37,006 nt of DNA, from contig NW_008246076.1 of NCBI RefSeq assembly GCF_000281045.1, positions 497,717 to 534,722 on the forward strand, in the 5' to 3' direction. The DNA is from Saprolegnia diclina VS20. Taxonomy: Eukaryota > Oomycota > Saprolegniomycetes > Saprolegniales > Saprolegniaceae. The notes below the pieces were generated by a model. The model did not search any database and had not been told where the DNA came from. It saw only the letters and a list, made by a program, of their open reading frames with translations. Both the position numbers and the translations under genes were made by a program. Shown in pieces: positions 21,723-32,774 of the stretch (the first letter of the stretch is position 1; each line of letters starts with the position of its first letter).

Positions 21723-23012
21723 CCGGATACCGTGCCACTTTACTATACGGATGATGCTCACCAGTGTCAACAAACAGAATCAAGGTATCAAGCACAAGGT
21801 TGCATCCGTGGCTCCGACAGTCCGTCCCAGTCCGCAGCTAGGCGTGGACGTTGCTATCGTGTGCAGAGAAGCCTTGTACGCTCAGGCCCAACGAGAGCAT
21901 TGCCAGCTGCAGATCTCGCGCGATCCGAGCAGCTCGATGCCGTTAAAGAAGCTGACAACCACATCCAGCCAGCACACTGCTTTAGCCCAGTCGTCCAGCC
22001 AACGGCTTGACCGCCCTCGACGTCACGTTGGCACCACCAGCGCCGCGTTGGGGGCCACTAGTACAGTTTTAGTTCAACTCGGTTGCATCCAAGTTGGGCT
22101 TAGTGGCTTGGCTGCGAAAGGGACATGCAAGGCGCCCAGGAGAGCGCCGACGATCAAGTACCTCTTCCGACAGTCTCCAATTCGTAAAAGCACAGCAAGT
22201 AAATCTCGTACCATACCCAAGCGAGAATGGCATGCTGGGCCCTCGTCGCTGTAGTGCTGAGTCCAGGACGCAGGGGCAGTGGTGTCAATGACACGTCTCT
22301 GTCGACAAACGCCATAAACAACAACGATATTCGCTGCAGGAATACAAGCGTAAGCGACTCTACGACTGGTCCAGCACCTGTCCACGCACGAGGCACGTTT
22401 TTGTATCGGACGACACGTTGCCGTCGAATATGGGAACGCCAACTGCATATCTGTATCGACCTTATTAAACCGGTGCTGCGTTCCGCCCTCGGAATGCCTG
22501 GGCAGCAAGCGCGGTTGGTATTAGCCAAGTCGTAAGTGTCTTCGCGGCGGAAGCGGTGTTGAGGAAGGCAGTCGCTTGTCCAACAGTGTCTGACGGGAGG
22601 ATCCGTCGAAACTGCATCTCGAACCAGATTGCACTTGCAGTTGGCGCCGATGCGTTGACTTGAACTTGGTCGACGCGCCATAGGGTGGTCTCGCATCTTC
22701 TTCTGCCCCTTCGCTTCAGCTTCTGCAAACTGGTTCCACATTTTCCCTTCCAAAATGAAAATTTGGACGCCGCTGCGGCGCCCAGACCATCCTAATGGCA
22801 CAGTCAACGCCAGCGGCGAGAACGACCAGCGATTCGCTTGGTCCACGAGTCCGCCCACGTCAGCATAAACGTTGCCACGTGGGCGGTGGCCTGTCACGCG
22901 AAGGTAACGAAGCCAGTGCGCCAGCTGGCACCGTATCCGGATGGGTCCGGACAAGCAACAAAAACGAGGTCAGACCGACAACGAGGCCGACCGACGACCG
23001 AAGACGACGACG
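21723..23012. other. Intergenic region between the ubiquitin protease and the J-domain gene
   Basis: The two genes diverge across about 1.3 kb. A minus-strand frame at 22728-22465 reads protein-like in part (SAIWFEMQFRRILPSDTVGQ) but has no start, splice context or motif I know; it could be a decayed fragment. A long minus frame (22954-22154) overlaps it in another phase. The right end holds a G-box-like dyad at 22851-22886. Confidence 0.4.
22851..22886. promoter_or_regulatory. 10-bp perfect inverted repeat upstream of the J-domain gene
   Basis: CCGCCCACGT (22851-22860) and ACGTGGGCGG (22877-22886) are exact reverse complements with a 16-nt spacer. The right arm contains the G-box core CACGTGG. 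It lies about 127 bp upstream of the J-domain start codon, where a promoter element is expected. A transcription-factor dyad or an RNA hairpin are both possible. Confidence 0.5.
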
Positions 23013-24192
23013 ATGGCCCCGAACCTGACGTCCGACGACTACTACGAGAACCTGGGCGTCGCCCGGAGCGCGACCGAGGCCGAGATCAAGGCTGCGTACG
23101 GCCCGGCCTCATGCCGGCCCTCGGCTCACGCATGGGCGTAGGTACCGGAAGCTCGCGATCAAGTACCATCCCGACAAGAACCTTCTGCACCGCGACGACG
23201 CCGAGCGCAAGTTCAAGGTCGTCGGCGAGGCCTACAACATCCTCTCGGACCCTGCGACGCGCCACACATGTAGCTGCCTCTCGCCTCGATCCTCTTGAGA
23301 AAGAAGCGTCTGTAGATGACGAGCATGGCAAGGCCGGGCTCCAAGACGTCTCGCCGCCCATGACGCGCGAGATGCTGCTTGCGCTCTTTGAAGACTTTTT
23401 CCGCTTTGGCAAGCCCATGGACGACGACGCGCCCGATGGTACGAGCGACTGCGTGCGGAGAATGGCTCATGAAGTGGGGTCATAGTCGGGAAGGGCATTT
23501 TGCGGGCGACGGGTGGCATCGTCTATGCGCCCGTCAAGGGTGTCATCTACGGCGGGCGCAGTGTCATCGGCGGCGTTGTCATGGGCACGGTCGCGGTCGT
23601 CGTCGGTCTCTCGGGCATGGCTGCCAGCTTTGGCATGGGCGTCCTCGAGATGAGCCAGGCAGGCGTCAACGCAGCCAAGAGCAACAAGCGACGCCGGCTC
23701 GAGCGCCGCGCGAGCTCGGTCGCGTCGGTCGGCAGCAGTCGTCACGACGTGTCGATGGCCTCGGAGCTACCACCGCCACCGACGCCAGCCTCCTCCACCG
23801 AGGGTCCCGAAGACCACGTGCCGACGTTTCTCGGCGGGCTCAAGAAGGCAACCGTTGGCGCCGTTTCGATCCCCATGGCGGTAGGTGTTTTTTGTTTCGT
23901 GACGAACTGCTACGGCATCCTCTAGTCGCTTGTCACGTGCGGTACCATGATGGTGGGCGGGACGGCGCTCGCGAGCGGCTACATTGTCGGCGGGTTTGCC
24001 GGCGCCATCACCAACATCACATCGGGCTTTAAAGAAGTGCAACTGGCGAACCGGAAGAAGCTCATACTTCGCCGCGCGAGCATGCCAACCGCGCTGCCGT
24101 CGCAGCAACCGCCCAGCAGCAAGAAACGGCGAAGGGCGACGATGAAGGGAACCCGGCGGCACTCTGTCGACACGGCCGCAGCGGTCGTCTAA
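23013..24192 (+). CDS. J-domain (DnaJ/Hsp40) protein with Gly-rich hydrophobic C-terminal half
   Basis: Exons are 23013-23095, 23142-23269, 23316-23438, 23486-23880 and 23926-24192 (331 aa); introns are 45-47 nt. The J domain spans about residues 9-73, with HPD at 37-39 ([10 protein letters not shown]) and an end typical of the fold ([10 protein letters not shown]), reconstituted only after splicing. It should stimulate an Hsp70 ATPase. There is no zinc finger and no classical DnaJ substrate-binding domain. Instead, from residue about 112, come Gly/Val/Ala-rich hydrophobic stretches ([20 protein letters not shown]; later [20 protein letters not shown]) separated by a basic, Ser-rich linker. 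That suggests membrane association. The tail is basic ([13 protein letters not shown]). An upstream in-frame ATG at 22941 exists; I prefer 23013 because it directly precedes the J domain. Confidence 0.87.
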
Positions 24193-24336
24193 GCACTTCT
24201 GTACTTCTGCTGCTCCTGCTGCTGTAAATAAAATAATTCACCGTCCCGTCGTCCTGACCAAGTAATGGCGATGCCACCAAAATGAACGACCGCACGACGA
24301 ATGAAGCTTGCGTCTACTAGCATGAGACGACGGACT

Positions 24337-25750
24337 CTAGAGCGACCACTCGACACCGGCACCGCCAAGCGCAGTCTCGAGGCATGTAAACCCGAGCCGT
24401 TGCAGGTCGGCGACGAGCGCAGCCAAGGTCTCGCTCGGGCAATCTTGCGGAATGAGCGTGATCGTACAGCCGCCACCGCCTACGCTGGAGATGAGTCCCC
24501 GCGCCGAAGCGTCACCGTGACATACCCGCGCCCGTGAGCTTGGTCGTGAGGCCGCGCGCGGCCGACGCAGCGCAGATGGCACGGATGCTAGCATGGCTCA
24601 CTTGCAGCGTCTCGAGGGCGTCTTGGTTGGCCGCCATCATGGGCGCCAGGACCGATGCCGTCAGCGTCTTGGCCGCGACCTGCGTAGCACACAATAAGAA
24701 CTCGTAGCACGAGATTCATTGAGCGCACGTGGGCTTGGAAAGAAGAGGCAAGCGCCTCGATGCCGTCAAACTGGCGCTGGATCGCCGCCGGATCGGCGTC
24801 ATAGAGCACGCGGACACCGCCGACGAGCACCTTGGTCTCGCGCGGAACGTGCGTGTTGGTCAGTAGAATGCGCAGCGGCGGCAGAGCGAGCTTGGTCATT
24901 TCAGTCTACGAGTCGACGAGTAAATCATTTGGATGGTCGAATAGGTTTAGACGGACCGTGGGTCCCTTCTTGAAGACGATGGCGCCGCCGTACGTGGCGA
25001 CGCTGTTGTCGACACCGGACGGGTTGTCGTGCAGGAGCACCTCGGCCGCGAATGCATACGTGTTGACGTCATCGAGGGCTACCGTGGTCGTCGTCGACGC
25101 CGTCGCTCTGCACACATGCCATCACTCAACGCTCAAGCATCCATTGAGGTAGTCGAAAATGTACTTGAGAAGCGCAGCGGCGACGGCCGTGCAAAAGGCG
25201 GCGGACGAGCCGAGGCCAGCGCCGACGGGGAACGCACCGCTGACGACGTCAATGTCGACGCCCGACCTGGAGCGAGGGTAGAATGAGGAGGGCGACGTGG
25301 ACGTACGTGGTCGACGAGAGAAGTGATGGCGCAATCGCAACGAGGAGGAAGAGCGCGGGCCGAAGCGCGTTGATATCCTTGGGGTGCTCGTCGACAAGTG
25401 CCGACTGGAGCGCAGCAACAATGGCCACGGACGGCCGCGGGAGGAATCCATCGGTCAAACCACGGAAGACCGACGCCAGCGCCGCGAGCGGCCACGACCG
25501 CACGAGCGGCTTGCCGTCCTTCATGCTCGTGAGGTTGTTCAACGCAAGGCGAACCGACGGCGTCGCCGTGGCGCTCTACAGAGACGGTCATGGTCCTCAC
25601 GCATGCTGCCTCTCGACGTACGACGCGCGCCGAGACGCGGAGGCTGGACACGGACGCAGCGATGGCCGTCGTGCCATAGACGACAGCATGCTCGCCGAAG
25701 AGGATGACCTTGCCAGGCGCGCTCGCTTCAGTCGTCAGGAGGTGGACCAT
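24337..25750 (-). CDS. MVK: Mevalonate kinase
   Basis: Minus-strand exons are 25750-25622, 25575-25307, 25266-25165, 25107-24957, 24905-24729, 24679-24526 and 24479-24337 (374 aa, close to the usual length of eukaryotic mevalonate kinases). It is a GHMP kinase that phosphorylates mevalonate with ATP in the mevalonate (sterol/isoprenoid) pathway. Evidence: N-terminal APGKVILFGEHAVVYG (about 11-26), the ATP-binding Gly loop VGAGLGSSAA (147-156), NPSGVDNSVATYGGAIVF, the segment LLTNTHVPRETKVLVGGV, and the C-terminal motif KLTGAGGGGCTITL (from about 323), which forms only across the last splice. The donor of the intron at 24728-24680 is the least certain (GTGCGC chosen). All splice phases agree over six introns of 40-57 nt. 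It is convergent with the J-domain gene, 144 bp apart. Confidence 0.93.
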
Positions 25751-26255
25751 TGTCGTCAGTCGTTGAAGAGGCTGCAATAGGACCGACAGTGACACACGGC
25801 TTTTTTATTTTCGGCACGGCCAATTATTGCTGGCATGTGCCGAAAACAAGACGCGGGGTAGGGTCTTTGTACCACAGGATTTGGGCGCCGAATCTGGCGA
25901 TGCATCAATCTGGTATGGTACCTGAAAACCAGCACACCAACCTCGCGCAGGTACTCTTCGAAATCTGGAATGTGGCATCTGGCATCTGGACCAACCCAAG
26001 GCACTTGTATCGACTGGGTGGTCGTACGCCGAAGGCTACTAGTCGTACCGTTCGACAGCTCCGTTCGACTAGATCACGACGCCCAGATCGTGACGTCCAT
26101 GGAGCAAGCGCCCATGACCGCCTGCGACTAGGCGAGTGGGATGCTTTTCTACGGCGCTCGCAGCTGCTATGGGAGTTGATCGCAGTGGGACAAGTAGCTA
26201 CGAAGATAGTGTTCGAGAAGCGTCTTTCGCTTGCTATTAAATACATGGCGCGCGT
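25751..26255. other. Intergenic region upstream of mevalonate kinase
   Basis: This 505-bp stretch between the start of mevalonate kinase and the stop of the FYVE gene should hold the kinase promoter and the FYVE 3' UTR. A plus-strand frame running from here into the FYVE gene is an antisense shadow. No motif is convincing. Confidence 0.5.
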
Positions 26256-28582
26256 CTACGGCTCCTTGGCCGTGAGGTGCTCTTCCATCTTCTGGATCTT
26301 CCCAATGAGCGACGAGATCTGGTGGTGGTGCGAGTCCATGGCGGTTGAGAGGGCTCGCTGCTGGCGCGCGGTCACCTCAAGCTCCTCCAACTTTGAGAGA
26401 AGCTCGGGCAGCGGCAATGGCTCGTCCTTCTTCGTCGTCGGCGTCTTCTTGCTTGTCGACGACGTTCGTTTTGCAGACTCGGGCGCCGCCAGCATCGGCA
26501 TGTCTTCGTCTTCTTCTTCGTTTGGCTGCTCGACGATCGACGACGCACGCGAGTTGGGCGGCGACGCACACTCAAAGACGGCCGCGGCTTCAACTTCGGA
26601 TGTCGCAAGGCGTCGTGGTGGCTTCTGCGACGCCGGGGACTTGGGTGCCTCGGGGCGGAGAGGTTTTGGCGCCTCAAGTCGCTTCAAGAGCACTTTGGTG
26701 ACCGCCTGGAGCTGCTCGACAAGACCCGAGACGTTGCCGTGGCGCGCGCTGCGATCGTAGAGCTCGACGAGACCCGCGATCTTGCCGCCGCTCAGCTGGA
26801 GCCGCATCGCTGCGTAGAACCGGTACGGTGGCGACGCCGTCGGCAGCAAGTCGGGGCAAATGTAGAGCTGCGCCGAGTCGAGGGCGGCCGAGGACAAGCC
26901 GTCGTCGATCGCGTTGGGTGTCGGGAGGCCAGACGCCCCGATGCGTCGCAAGGCGCCGGCCTCCAGGACACTAATGGTCGCCACCGCGCACTGCGTCGTG
27001 ATGGCGAGCGTCGAGCACATGGTGTCGTACTCGGCGCTCGGGTCGAGCGAGACAAAGGCGTCGTCGTTCAGTTGGGTCTCGGGTGGCGGCTGCACGAGGC
27101 TCTCATTCAAAAACGAGAGCGAGATCGTGTCGGTCTCATGCAAGAGCGACGACCGACACGCCGTGCTGCTCCACTCGAGCACCGAGTCGCGCGTGTTGGG
27201 GAACACAAACGAGCCTTCCTTGCGCGTCTCGAGGAGTGGGGTCTCCGAGTGGAGTCGTTGTAGTGTCACCTTGGTGCTCGGTGCCCGCGCAGCGACGACC
27301 GGCGTATTGGCGAGCGGCGTGTAACCGAGGCCGTTGAGGCAGTTGACGCAGACGCGGATCTTCTCGAGCTTCTCGAGGATCGGCGCCGTCATCCACTTGA
27401 CGCTGCAGTCGTGGCAAATGACTTTGCCGCAGAGCCGACAGTGTTTTTTCTGCACAAAGAGCGAGAATTTCGTGTCGCAGATCGAGCAAAACGTCACGTT
27501 GCGCTTCGGCTCGAGCTCGGCGTGCACGGTGCCGCCGTCGACGAGGTACTGCTCGAGGCGCATCGGGTAGAAGTATTCTTCGAGGCTCAGCACCTACACC
27601 GTAGAGACGGTCGTCGCCCACACGGCAAGGGTCTTGGTACATACGCGGCTGACGTAGTGCTGCATGAGCTTTTGGTTCTTGGACTTGGAGACGTTGGCGA
27701 TTTGCGAGATTGCGAGGCAGTAGTAGTCCATCGTACCGACGATCTCGGTTTCGATAAACACGTGGCCCGACTAGACATAGTAGTTTAGGAGACACATGTG
27801 GAAGATAATGTCTTGTACGCGAAACACGAGGTCCCGCGGCAGCTGCGGCGCGTTGGGTCCGCGCGGGTCGACGAGGCCCCGCGGGTCGACCGAGTGGAGA
27901 CTGCAGACCCAGCCTTTTCGCATCGAGCCGTCGTGTTCGGTGAGGTACTCGAACTCGTCATGGCACTAGTACCATCGATGATGGGAGCGTTGAGCTATCG
28001 GAAGGACCTACTTCGAGAAGACACAGGCTGTGCACGTCGGTGCCCCGGTCCACGAGCATCCATTCGATGCCAATGTAGTGCAGCGGGTGCTCGGGCGTCC
28101 GGGGCACGAGCGTCGCGAGCGTCTCGCGGCAGAGCGCGGCTTGCTCGTACACGCCCGCGTACGCCGCCAGCTTCTCGGGCGACGTGAGGGCAAAAAAGTG
28201 CGCGACCTCGGCGAGCGTGATTTGGATCCGCGTGTAGCCGCACGTCGCGTCAAAATGCGGCTCGAAAAGGTCCTGGTTCTTGCGGATCTAGAGACGCCGA
28301 GATGGTTGGCCTATGTGTGCACAAGTGGAGGCGCACCTTGGCGCAGCGCAGCGTCTTGGCGCTCGAGATGACGCGGTCGACCGGGAGGTTGTCCATCGCG
28401 AGCGCGTTCATGATGGTCTTGTGGCACGTGCGCTTCGCCTTCTCAATGTAGTCGAACGACTCGTCCGGCGAGAGCGAGAGGCGCGGCTGGCGCATGGCGG
28501 GCGGCAGCGGCGGCTTGCCCCACTGAGTGTTCGACGTCTTGCTCGTCGCCGACCCGACCGAGCTCGTGTTACTGGACGGCAT
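26256..28582 (-). CDS. START-like / FYVE zinc finger / GAF-like protein
   Basis: Minus-strand exons are 28582-28337, 28287-28012, 27965-27819, 27770-27645 and 27593-26256 (710 aa); introns are 46-51 nt. Residues about 85-285 resemble the START-like region of oomycete START-FYVE proteins (weak evidence, from layout and style). The FYVE-type finger covers 301-350 with eight cysteines in four CxxC pairs. Its ligand motif reads KKHCRLCGK, without the fully canonical RRHHCR basic patch, so PI3P binding is likely but not certain. Residues about 450-570 look like a GAF domain (ITTQCAVATISVLEAG, YRFYAAMRLQL). After a Ser/Pro/Lys-rich linker comes a predicted coiled coil (LLSKLEELEVTARQQRALST). It probably acts in membrane or endosome signalling. 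Oomycetes carry many such proteins. A first exon upstream of the chosen ATG is possible. Confidence 0.85.
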
Positions 28583-29478
28583 CTGCGGCAGAGGAAATCA
28601 GCGACTGGGTACCTTCAAGCTTTCGCACCAGACCATGTGGCTGGACAGATCGATGTACCGAAGAGGATGATCGACTTTGCTGTTTGATGCAGTGGCTGGC
28701 GTACAGTGTATATACACTGTAAATCGGAATACTGGCGCCGGGTATATGATTGCATCGGGTGGCCACCGCAACACTTATCGTGTCTTTGCAACGCCGTCGC
28801 GGCGAGGGCGTCCACTGGATACTAGGATCTGTCGATCGTCTGCGTCCCATACTAGTAGCAACAACGACTAGGGCGGTTCGACTAAAGTACTGAGAAGCAC
28901 TGAAAAGCACTGGAAAGGCGCCTTTCTGCGCTCAAAGTGTATGTAATTCCAGACGCATGCACAATGTTGACACTGCAACGCGTCGTCGCCAGTCGCTGTC
29001 CAGAAAAAGGGATATTTGGTGTACCTACTAACTAGAGGACAACGGTCTTACGAGGACAGACTCGAGTCGACGTGGTATACACCTGGAGCGCTATCGTTGA
29101 AATGCCGCGCTCGTACAATTGCACATGGAGTTGGGAGTATGGTTGCGTGGTTTCTAACCAGAGTCTCTTGGGTTTCTATCTCGACGAGTGTTGGACTGAA
29201 CGCTTTCCCGCGCGCAGCATGAGATTGGTGCCACCTCCCTCTACAATGACGTCAGCATTAGCACAACGTAGTGAATCTCCCACTTATTGTCCGGGCTGTG
29301 CTACCAGCAGAATTTGATGACAATGGTCAGTGCGACGACGTAACAACGTTGAAGGCAAGGTCCTTCGTCTGGAGCCCTTCCCACTTGCTCTCAAAATCTT
29401 TTATTGCGTCTCTCTTGACGTGTTGTTCACCCAAGTCGTACCCACATTGCAGTTTGCATTCGGTTGAATCGGGGAAAG
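28583..29478. other. Region between the FYVE gene and the coiled-coil gene
   Basis: About 900 bp without a supported gene. Near 28889-28915 the word AAGCACTG is repeated. A plus frame at 29072-29317 reads partly protein-like but has no start context or family. On the minus strand, 29566-29327 is open in another phase just below the end of the coiled-coil gene; it may be that gene's 3' UTR or an alternative tail. Confidence 0.4.
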
Positions 29479-30796
29479 TTAAATTAACGAGGTCGGCAAA
29501 ATCGATGGAGAGACCGTCTCGGGCAGCATCGTATCGGGCGACACAAGGGTGTCCATATCCAAGCACTTTTGCAGCTCAATGCGGTGGTGGCACTCTTGGA
29601 TCTCGAGTGTGCATTTGAGCGCGGTCTCTTTCGCAAGCATGGCGGCGACGCGTTGGTCGGCGAGCTCGTGGCGCTCGTTCTCTACCCGGATGCGCACGGC
29701 GTGTGCGGCGTCGAGTCGTGCTTGGTGCTCGCGCTACGTCGTACCAATGGTAACACGAATATACAAGCAAGGGAAATAAGAAGTGTGTTCTTTTTTCCCG
29801 TGAAAAAAGGGACGGCAATACCTCGCGGAGCGCGCGTTGCTGGCGCAAGTGCGCTTCGTGCGAGAGCACTTTTCTCTTTGCGTAGACCTTTGCCTGGAGC
29901 ACGGCAGCTTCTTTTCGCGCGCACTCGACCTCAATGGCCTAGTAAACGCACTGTCAGGTATGCACATTGCTGCTGAAAGCAAGTACGTGGCGCTTTTGTT
30001 TGACGCTGCGGGCACTCGACGCCCGCTGCGCTTGCACGCGAGCAATCGTATGCTACAGCGCGGTTTGTGGTGAGCGCGACAGGTTGCAAACGATTTTGAG
30101 CAGCGCACCTGGAGCCGCACCTTGTGCTCGGCTTGAAGCGCCAGCGTTTTCTCGCGTCGGGCGTGAATGGCGCACTCGTCCTTCTCCCGCCGAGATTGGC
30201 GCAAGCGTCGGTGGTGCTCGGCCTCTTCCTTGGCCTGCACCTCTCGACAGTGCTCGACATAGAGCTTGCTTGCGTCCACCTCGGCCCGCTCTCGCTCCAT
30301 CTAATACCGCCGCCTTGTGATTCAAGATGACGCACGAAGCACCGACCTCGAGAAACGCCACGCGGTTCGCAAGCAACCTGGCGTTCTCTTCGGCTTGCAT
30401 ACGAGCTTGTCGGACGTGAAAACACTCGGTCGACGGTGACGCTGGCGGGGCCTTGGGACGTCGCGGGTTTGGTGATGATGGCACCGAATGCTGTGGTGGC
30501 GCCAGCGTCAGCGGCTCCGACTCTGCTAATATTGTCGGCGGCGTCGCGTCTTGAGGGCGTCGTGGTTCGAAAAGCGGTTGTGCGACGTCCATAGACACGG
30601 GTGTCGTTTCAAGCGGCTTGTCGATGAGGCAGTAGCGCGAGATGATGGGTTTGGTGGTGCCTGACCAGCGCTGCGGGGCCTGCAGCACGGCTTGGCGGTT
30701 CCCGGGCCGAGGCGAGAGGAGAGCCACAAGGGTTCCTCGCTGCGAGACGTTGGCCGACTTGGGTCGATCCAGCACGCTGGCCCGTGCAGAGCGCAT
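29479..30796 (-). CDS. Coiled-coil protein (unknown function)
   Basis: Minus-strand exons are 30796-30347, 30300-30109, 30052-29987, 29938-29822 and 29733-29479 (359 aa); introns are 46, 56, 48 and 88 nt, all phase 0. The first about 125 residues are Pro/Ser/Arg-rich and probably disordered. From about residue 130 to 330 the protein is a charged, Glu/Arg/Lys/Ala/Gln-rich helix (MQAEENARLLANRVAFLE, KEEAEHHRRLRQSRREKDE, LRQQRALREREHQARLDAAH), typical of a long coiled coil. Cytoskeletal and flagellar proteins often look like this, but nothing specific identifies it. The C-terminal end is uncertain, because a neighbouring frame stays open for a further 80 codons. It diverges from the transporter gene across 181 bp. 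Confidence 0.75.
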
Positions 30797-30977
30797 CTTA
30801 TCTGTCAGAGACAGCCTTTTGATCTATCTTTGGCCCCCGCTTTTTTATTACGTGGCGCACCCGCAATGCAAGACGTGTTTTGGCCAATCACAGGGCCGTA
30901 TCGAGATGGCATATTTTGATTGGCGAAAATTCGCGTGACGACTGCCCCATCTGCCAGACCAAGTGACGACGCTCGCC
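30797..30977. promoter_or_regulatory. Bidirectional promoter with two inverted CCAAT boxes
   Basis: The coiled-coil gene (minus, start 30796) and the transporter (plus, start 30978) diverge across 181 bp. CCAAT occurs at 30884-30888 on plus and as ATTGG at 30919-30923, i.e. one box per strand about 35 bp apart. That spacing suits shared NF-Y-type activation in both directions. No TATA box is evident. Confidence 0.55.
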
Positions 30978-32712
30978 ATGGCCGACCCCAGGATCGCTCT
31001 CCAGCCGCTCGCGCATCCGATGTATCAGCCGCGGACGCCGGAGCTGACGCCGGTGGCGGCGCCATCGCCGTCGACCAAGGCCCTCCTCTTCCGCCTCTGC
31101 CTGTACGGCTTTTTCGTCGAGCTCAAGCCGTCCGAGGCGTACCTCAACCAGTTTCTGACCCAGGACAAGGGTACCGCCGCCGCTGTTCGCATGGCCACAC
31201 ACATATGGTGGTTGTAGGCTTCACGAACGAGGAGACGAACGACTACATCTACCCATGGTTTTCGTACGGCAAGCTGGCCATGCTCCTGCTCTTGCCGCTC
31301 GTCGTCGAGCGCTTCCAGTACCGGACCGTGCTCATCATCGAGTCGTGCGGCTTTCTCTGCACGCGGCTGCTCCTGATCTACGGCGCGTCGCTCTTTCTCA
31401 TGCAAGGTATGAAATTAGCCGTCCTAGATCACAGCGTTCAACCAAGTCTCCTTAGTCATGCAGGTGACGTACGCGGTCGGGACTGCCACCAAGATTGTCT
31501 ACTTGACCATCATCTACCGCCAAGTCCCTCGCGACGAGTACCACCACGCGACTGCGCTCGTCTGGACTGCGCAGCTCGCCGGCAAGTTCGCCGCGGGCCT
31601 CCTCGGCCAGGTACGCGTCCTCTTTATCTTGCTGCCGACGATGACGTCGACGCGTAGGTCATGGTGACGCACGACGTGAGCCTCCTCGCGCTCAACTACG
31701 TGTCGTGTGCAAGTGTTGCTGTCTCCGTCGCCCTCGCCTTGAGTCTGCCCCATGACAAGGCGGACGTGGCGATCGTCGCCGCGTCAACAATCGAGAAGCG
31801 ACCGTTGGCGCGGCGGGAGACGGCCGATAGCAACCTCAGTGTCGAGAGCAGCGTCCAGATCCGGCCGCACATGCACCGCAAGTCGGCCTCGAGCCCGCCG
31901 CCGAGCGTGTGGCACTGGACCAACATCCTCGGGCTGACGTGGATCGTGCTTACGTGCGGCTCGAATTTGTACCAAAACTACATTCAAAACCGGTGGACCG
32001 ACTTTACGTGTACGACGTCGCCAGCATCATGGCCTTGAACTCTCAAGTTTGCCTAGTGTCGACAAAGGAGAATGGCTTGATGACCGCGCTCTTCACGCTC
32101 TCGGGCGCGGCCGCTACGATTCTCATGGCGCGTCTCGCCAAGAAGCTGCCACGGTCCCCCACGGTACGTCGTCGGCTTGGTGCACTCTGTTCGGACCCGC
32201 GGCGGTTAGGGTCTTCGGGTCCTCTTGCTCGTCGGGTCGTTGGGGCTCGTTCTTGCGTCGCTTCGGCAAACGTTCGTTGAGAGTCTGTGGCAGTCGTACC
32301 TCTGGTACATTGCGTACGGCGCCATCTTTTACGCGCTCATTACGACGGTACATCGTATACGCTACTAGGAATTCTAATTCCCTTGACACTATCTCGTGCA
32401 ACGAATCCATGACGTGGTGTAGGTGAGCGCCGAGCTCGCGCTGCAGTGCACGACCAACGACTTTGCCAAAATGTTTGCGATCGTATCGCTCTGCGCGTCG
32501 GTCCTCGAGACTGTACGTCGACCAACTCGTTCGTTTGAAAGCTGACGCGTCCTCTGTAGATGCTCACGTTTGTGCTCCAAGGCACGACCAACGGCGTGAG
32601 CACGTGGTTCGGCACCGTGACCGTCCTCCACGGTCTCCTCCTCGTCTTTGATTTGTACGTGTGCTGCCGCGTCCCGCTCGAGCCGCTCCGCGCCGAGCCG
32701 ACGCAGTCGTAA
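30978..32712 (+). CDS. SLC19-type folate/thiamine transporter
   Basis: Exons are 30978-31170, 31218-31406, 31456-31610, 31658-32009, 32057-32163, 32210-32347, 32423-32512 and 32560-32712 (458 aa); seven introns are 46-75 nt. It matches the reduced folate carrier / thiamine transporter family. Signature segments are LYGFFVELKPSEAYLNQFLT after a short N-tail, IYPWFSYGKLAMLLLLPLVV, and LMQVMQVTYAVGTATKIVYL, which comes together only at a splice and parallels the animal WAMQFMEFFYG...TATE segment. Then come ALNYVSCASVAVSVALALSL, a long Ser/Arg-rich cytosolic linker (about 205-265) as in SLC19 between the two TM halves, and later helices (YLWYIAYGAIFYALITT). It should be a plasma-membrane carrier for folate or thiamine; the substrate cannot be decided here. 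Its stop is 62 bp from that of the next gene. Confidence 0.88.
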
Positions 32713-32774
32713 GCCTCGACTAACGACAACACGCAACGTCAACGAGATGGTCATGTTGCAGCAAAGAAGAGAAG

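Noticed and set aside
25750-26760. 336-codon plus-strand frame between mevalonate kinase and the FYVE gene
   Set aside because: Its second half is antisense to the FYVE gene's last exon and its first half has no protein character.
31661-32038. Transporter frame ending at a stop near 32038
   Set aside because: The stop lies inside a 47-nt intron (32010-32056). The downstream exons keep the SLC19 pattern and reading frame.
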